A stretch of 64,000 bases of DNA, taken from positions 8,473,684-8,537,683 of the forward strand of contig OX388328.1 of assembly GCA_947579605.1 (NCBI GenBank). Direction: 5' to 3'. The stretch comes from Athripsodes cinereus (taxonomy: Eukaryota > Arthropoda > Insecta > Trichoptera > Leptoceridae). Below, one piece after another: positions 45,880-64,000 of this stretch (position 1 is its first letter; every line of letters begins with the position of its first letter). A program made the translations under genes and the position numbers. Under the pieces are notes generated by a model that was not told the origin of the DNA, did no database searches, and saw only the letters and a program-made list of their open reading frames with translations.

Positions 45880-46040
45880 TATAAACCCAAATACAACCTT
45901 ATACACCTTTCACAGTAAGCTACTAAAAGCTTGTGTCGTGAAAGGGGAGTTTGCCGGCACCTGGTATCAAACCACGGACCCCTTGTTCACAAGGCCGAGA
46001 CTCTACCTCCAGGCTACCGACAAACTTATAATGATGCATG
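45880..46040 (-). mobile_element. tRNA-derived SINE (family 1)
   Basis: Minus copy: ggtagcctggaggtagagtc, B box gtggtttgatacc, gccggcaaactcccctttca, ttactgtgaaaggtgtataa. Matches the copies at 41.2, 52.9 and 60.5 kb. Confidence 0.8.
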
Positions 46041-46111
46041 TGATAGGATTCCAGACTGGATGTAAAAAACGTGAAATTTTTTTTCAATAGGAAATCGATA
46101 AGTGCATTTGC

Positions 46112-46139
46112 CTGATGATGAGAGCGGAAGCTATCGAAA
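46112..46139 (+). ncRNA. Hammerhead-ribozyme-like core
   Basis: CTGATGA at 46,112-46,118, a six-step stem II (gagagc / gctatc, five pairs and one mismatch) closed by a GGAA tetraloop, then GAAA at 46,136-46,139. This is the conserved strand of a hammerhead core. The flanking frame reads MMRAEAIESRHIK, the kind of ending I associate with Penelope-like elements, whose termini often contain hammerheads. Stem III and the cleavage-site strand were not identified, so activity is unsupported. Confidence 0.4.
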
Positions 46140-46699
46140 GCCGGCACATAAAATAAATAAAGTGACCGCAGTAGATTAACTAAACAGTTTGTTGTTTTAT
46201 TTTTAATTTTTAATATCAAGGTGTAAATATTAGACATTTGCAATTTAACAAAAAAAATATACATACTTATATAAGATTCAAAAATAACAGATCTCTATTA
46301 TAATACAAAACAATAAAAAAGAACTAAAGAATAGTCGAATTTGAATTTTGAAAATTACTGACAAATAAATTCGTTCATTTCTGACAACATATTTGTATTT
46401 TGTAAATTACCGACAATCAAATTTGTCAATTTCTGACTATATGTTTGTATTTTGTAAATTAACGACCATCAAATTTGTCAATTTCTGACAATTTATTTGT
46501 AAACTGTCAACAGTCAAATTGTATTTTGTCAATTCAAATGCATTTTATAAATTCCTGACAATGTTTGATTTGTCTAATACGAAAACTCTAAAAAACTTTT
46601 GACTTACAATTTATTTAGCTAAAAAATTCTGTAAATGAAACAAAGTCAATTTGTAGCTCAACAAAAAAATACCACTTTTCATATATGTATTTTTCATAC

Positions 46700-46990
46700 T
46701 TGTACAGATTGTACATGTGGAAAAAAGTAAAGGAGACAGATTGACCAAGAAAATATTATATTTGGCTGAGAAGAATGGCGCTTGGAGACGTGGCCGTCCG
46801 AGGATCAAATGGCAAGATCATATGAACCAAATCCTACCTAGGATGATCACATGTTGAGCACATTAAACAGGAGGAGAGCATGCATGAGGGATTGTATGAC
46901 AGTGACGGAAGCAAAAGGTGTATGCAAGGATAGAAGGAACTTTCTGCCTACCCCACAAGAGAAGCGGCATGATGGTAAATATGTATATAC
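46700..46990 (+). pseudogene. RTE-type LINE C-terminal fragment, decayed
   Basis: Two frames give YLAEKNGAWRRGRPRIKWQD and NRRRACMRDCMTVTEAKGVC, matching the end of the 14.2-kb insertion protein and the fragment at 52.4 kb. A frameshift lies near 46,840. Confidence 0.8.
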
Positions 46991-47639
46991 GATACATAGA
47001 ATACATATCATACTTTTTAAATACAATTTTCAATATAATATATAACAATAAAAAAATACATAACTAGATAATACCTGTATATATGTCAAAAAAAATATGT
47101 ATCTATCTAACATACATATTATGAAAATCATTACAAAATATAAACAAAAATATATATATATACATTTGCATACCTATATATGCAAAATAATAAAATTATA
47201 TAATTATTCCTAAAATATAATGAGAAATTTCACTACAGGCAAGCATTTTGAAAGTAAATGACATTAATGGAAAAAATACACAATAGTATTTTTAATTTTG
47301 TTGAATTATGGCAAACTTGACACTGAGTGTCGATCTTGCCACAATGTTTTTTTCTTCTGTTTATTGCACGTCAGAATATTTTTTGCTACATTTATAATGC
47401 ATTTTCAAAAAAAATTGAATGTCACTTATTAAGTGTCAAAGCTGCCATAAAAAGGTGTAGTATTGCACATTCAAAAATCTGTTCAATTTACTAAATATTT
47501 ATTGAATCATTCCTACATTTCCATCTTTACTAGATAAATATCAGATGTAACCATAATTTTTGCTTTTTTTAAATATAAATCTAGGTTTAAAAAAAACTAA
47601 ATTTTTATGCTGTTGAAAAAAAAAAGTAAAATATGGTAG
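46991..47639. other. AT-rich spacer without a gene
   Basis: A possible weak inverted pair (gacactgagtgtcgatcttgccacaatg / cacttattaagtgtcaaagctgcc) spans 47,320-47,450. Otherwise nothing is recognised. It lies 3' of the MAGI stop and may include its 3' UTR. Confidence 0.45.
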
Positions 47640-47825
47640 ATATTTGAAAACTAAGATAAAAAAAGACGAATCTGGATTTATAGTAAACCCAAAAACGGCC
47701 CAGACATCCTCACAGCAAGCAATATACTGTGTTAAGAAAGTGGGGTATATAAAACAGAGAGCAGATTTGAACCTAAGAAAGTCCAAGACTCCAGCATTAG
47801 ATAACTGAAGTAACTCAAATTTTAC
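47640..47825 (-). mobile_element. tRNA-derived SINE (family 2), in or next to the MAGI 3' UTR
   Basis: On the minus strand: tctaatgctggagtcttgga, B-box-like aggttcaaatctgc, then a body ending ggtttactataaatccagat. It lies 100-300 bases past the MAGI stop. Confidence 0.55.
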
Positions 47826-47933
47826 AATGTGCAATACGGCATTTCTAAAATGGCAAAATAGACAAAATGTAATAGTGGCAAAAAGAATAATTTTACACAT
47901 AAAACTAATAATAATATAATATAACAATTGCTC

Positions 47934-63779
<15,846 letters not shown>

Positions 63780-63896
63780 CTGGAATAACAAAACACATTG
63801 TAGTTCTACAAAAAAGCACATAGTACATCTACACATTTTGAGAAATTGTAGATGTAATCACTGTATGTGATTGCCAACAAACCATACATGTCTTCG

Positions 63897-63972
63897 TCGG
63901 CCGGTGTGGCGTGGAGGTAACGCTCTTGCCTTTGAGTCACGAGGTCCCGGGTTCGATTCCCGGCCAGGGCAA
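63897..63972 (+). repeat. tRNA-like sequence (SINE head)
   Basis: ggtgtggcgtggaggtaacg (A box region) and a perfect T-arm cccgggttcgattcccgg with B box. The acceptor arms do not pair well, so this is a tRNA-derived SINE head rather than a functional tRNA gene. Confidence 0.6.
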
Positions 63973-64000
63973 AGTGAAGAATAACCTTTTTCAAATTGTC

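Noticed and set aside
63897..63972. Functional tRNA gene
   Set aside because: T arm and B box are good, but the acceptor stem does not pair and no credible anticodon loop was found.

Overview
The window reads as AT-rich insect nuclear DNA, most likely Lepidoptera. Three features support this: a conserved metazoan gene with many short phase-consistent exons, a dense mosaic of non-LTR, LTR, Penelope-like and DNA transposons, and several repeat 3' ends of the 'ttagttggaag...gcgataa...acaataaag' kind that I know from lepidopteran genomes. The order-level call is an inference. No bacterial features, rRNA genes or CRISPR arrays are present.

Right part (47.9-63.8 kb, minus strand): the 3' half of the MAGI scaffold gene (membrane-associated guanylate kinase, inverted). 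Twelve exons have GT/AG junctions whose phases agree throughout. They total 2,166 nt (721 codons plus stop), begin inside one PDZ domain, contain two further whole PDZ domains, and run through low-complexity linkers to a stop codon at 47,934. The gene continues past the right edge. Its introns hold an apparently intact two-ORF LINE in the opposite orientation (ORF1 54,768-55,886; ORF2 from about 55,894 to 58,869), tRNA-derived SINEs, RTE and RNase-H-LINE fragments, MITEs and a cluster of CTCC(A/G)CCCA-like motifs.

Left part (0-39 kb): a repeat-in-repeat region. A unit of about 7-8 kb is present twice in direct orientation (7,346-15,273 and 20,930-30,053), with partial copies at 4,258-6,774, 16,320-17,090, 30,350-32,694, 33,745-34,200 and 34,982-37,702. 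The unit contains a Penelope-like RT fragment, a tandem array with a period of about 154 bp, a 112-bp tandem repeat, a truncated LINE tail and a decayed gag-like stretch. Later insertions with readable target-site duplications date the copies relative to one another. Also here are a LINE running off the left edge, a broken THAP-DDE transposase gene, a Ty3/gypsy pol end with a small possibly myristoylated membrane ORF, and a Myb/SANT-like ORF present twice.

The most unusual content is three broken minus-strand endogenous copies of what looks like a bunyavirus (phenuivirus-like) nucleocapsid gene. One is older (15.5-16.1 kb). Two are nearly identical and lie beside the duplicated Myb/SANT ORFs (32.0-33.0 and 37.0-37.7 kb). 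Viral and most transposon fragments in this half share the minus orientation. That arrangement resembles a piRNA cluster, although no transcription can be shown from sequence alone.

Middle part (39-47 kb): small DNA transposons with readable ends (a TTAA-flanked piggyBac-like element, a TA-flanked pogo/Tigger-like element, long-inverted-repeat MITEs), SINEs, and a hammerhead-ribozyme-like core at 46,112-46,139.
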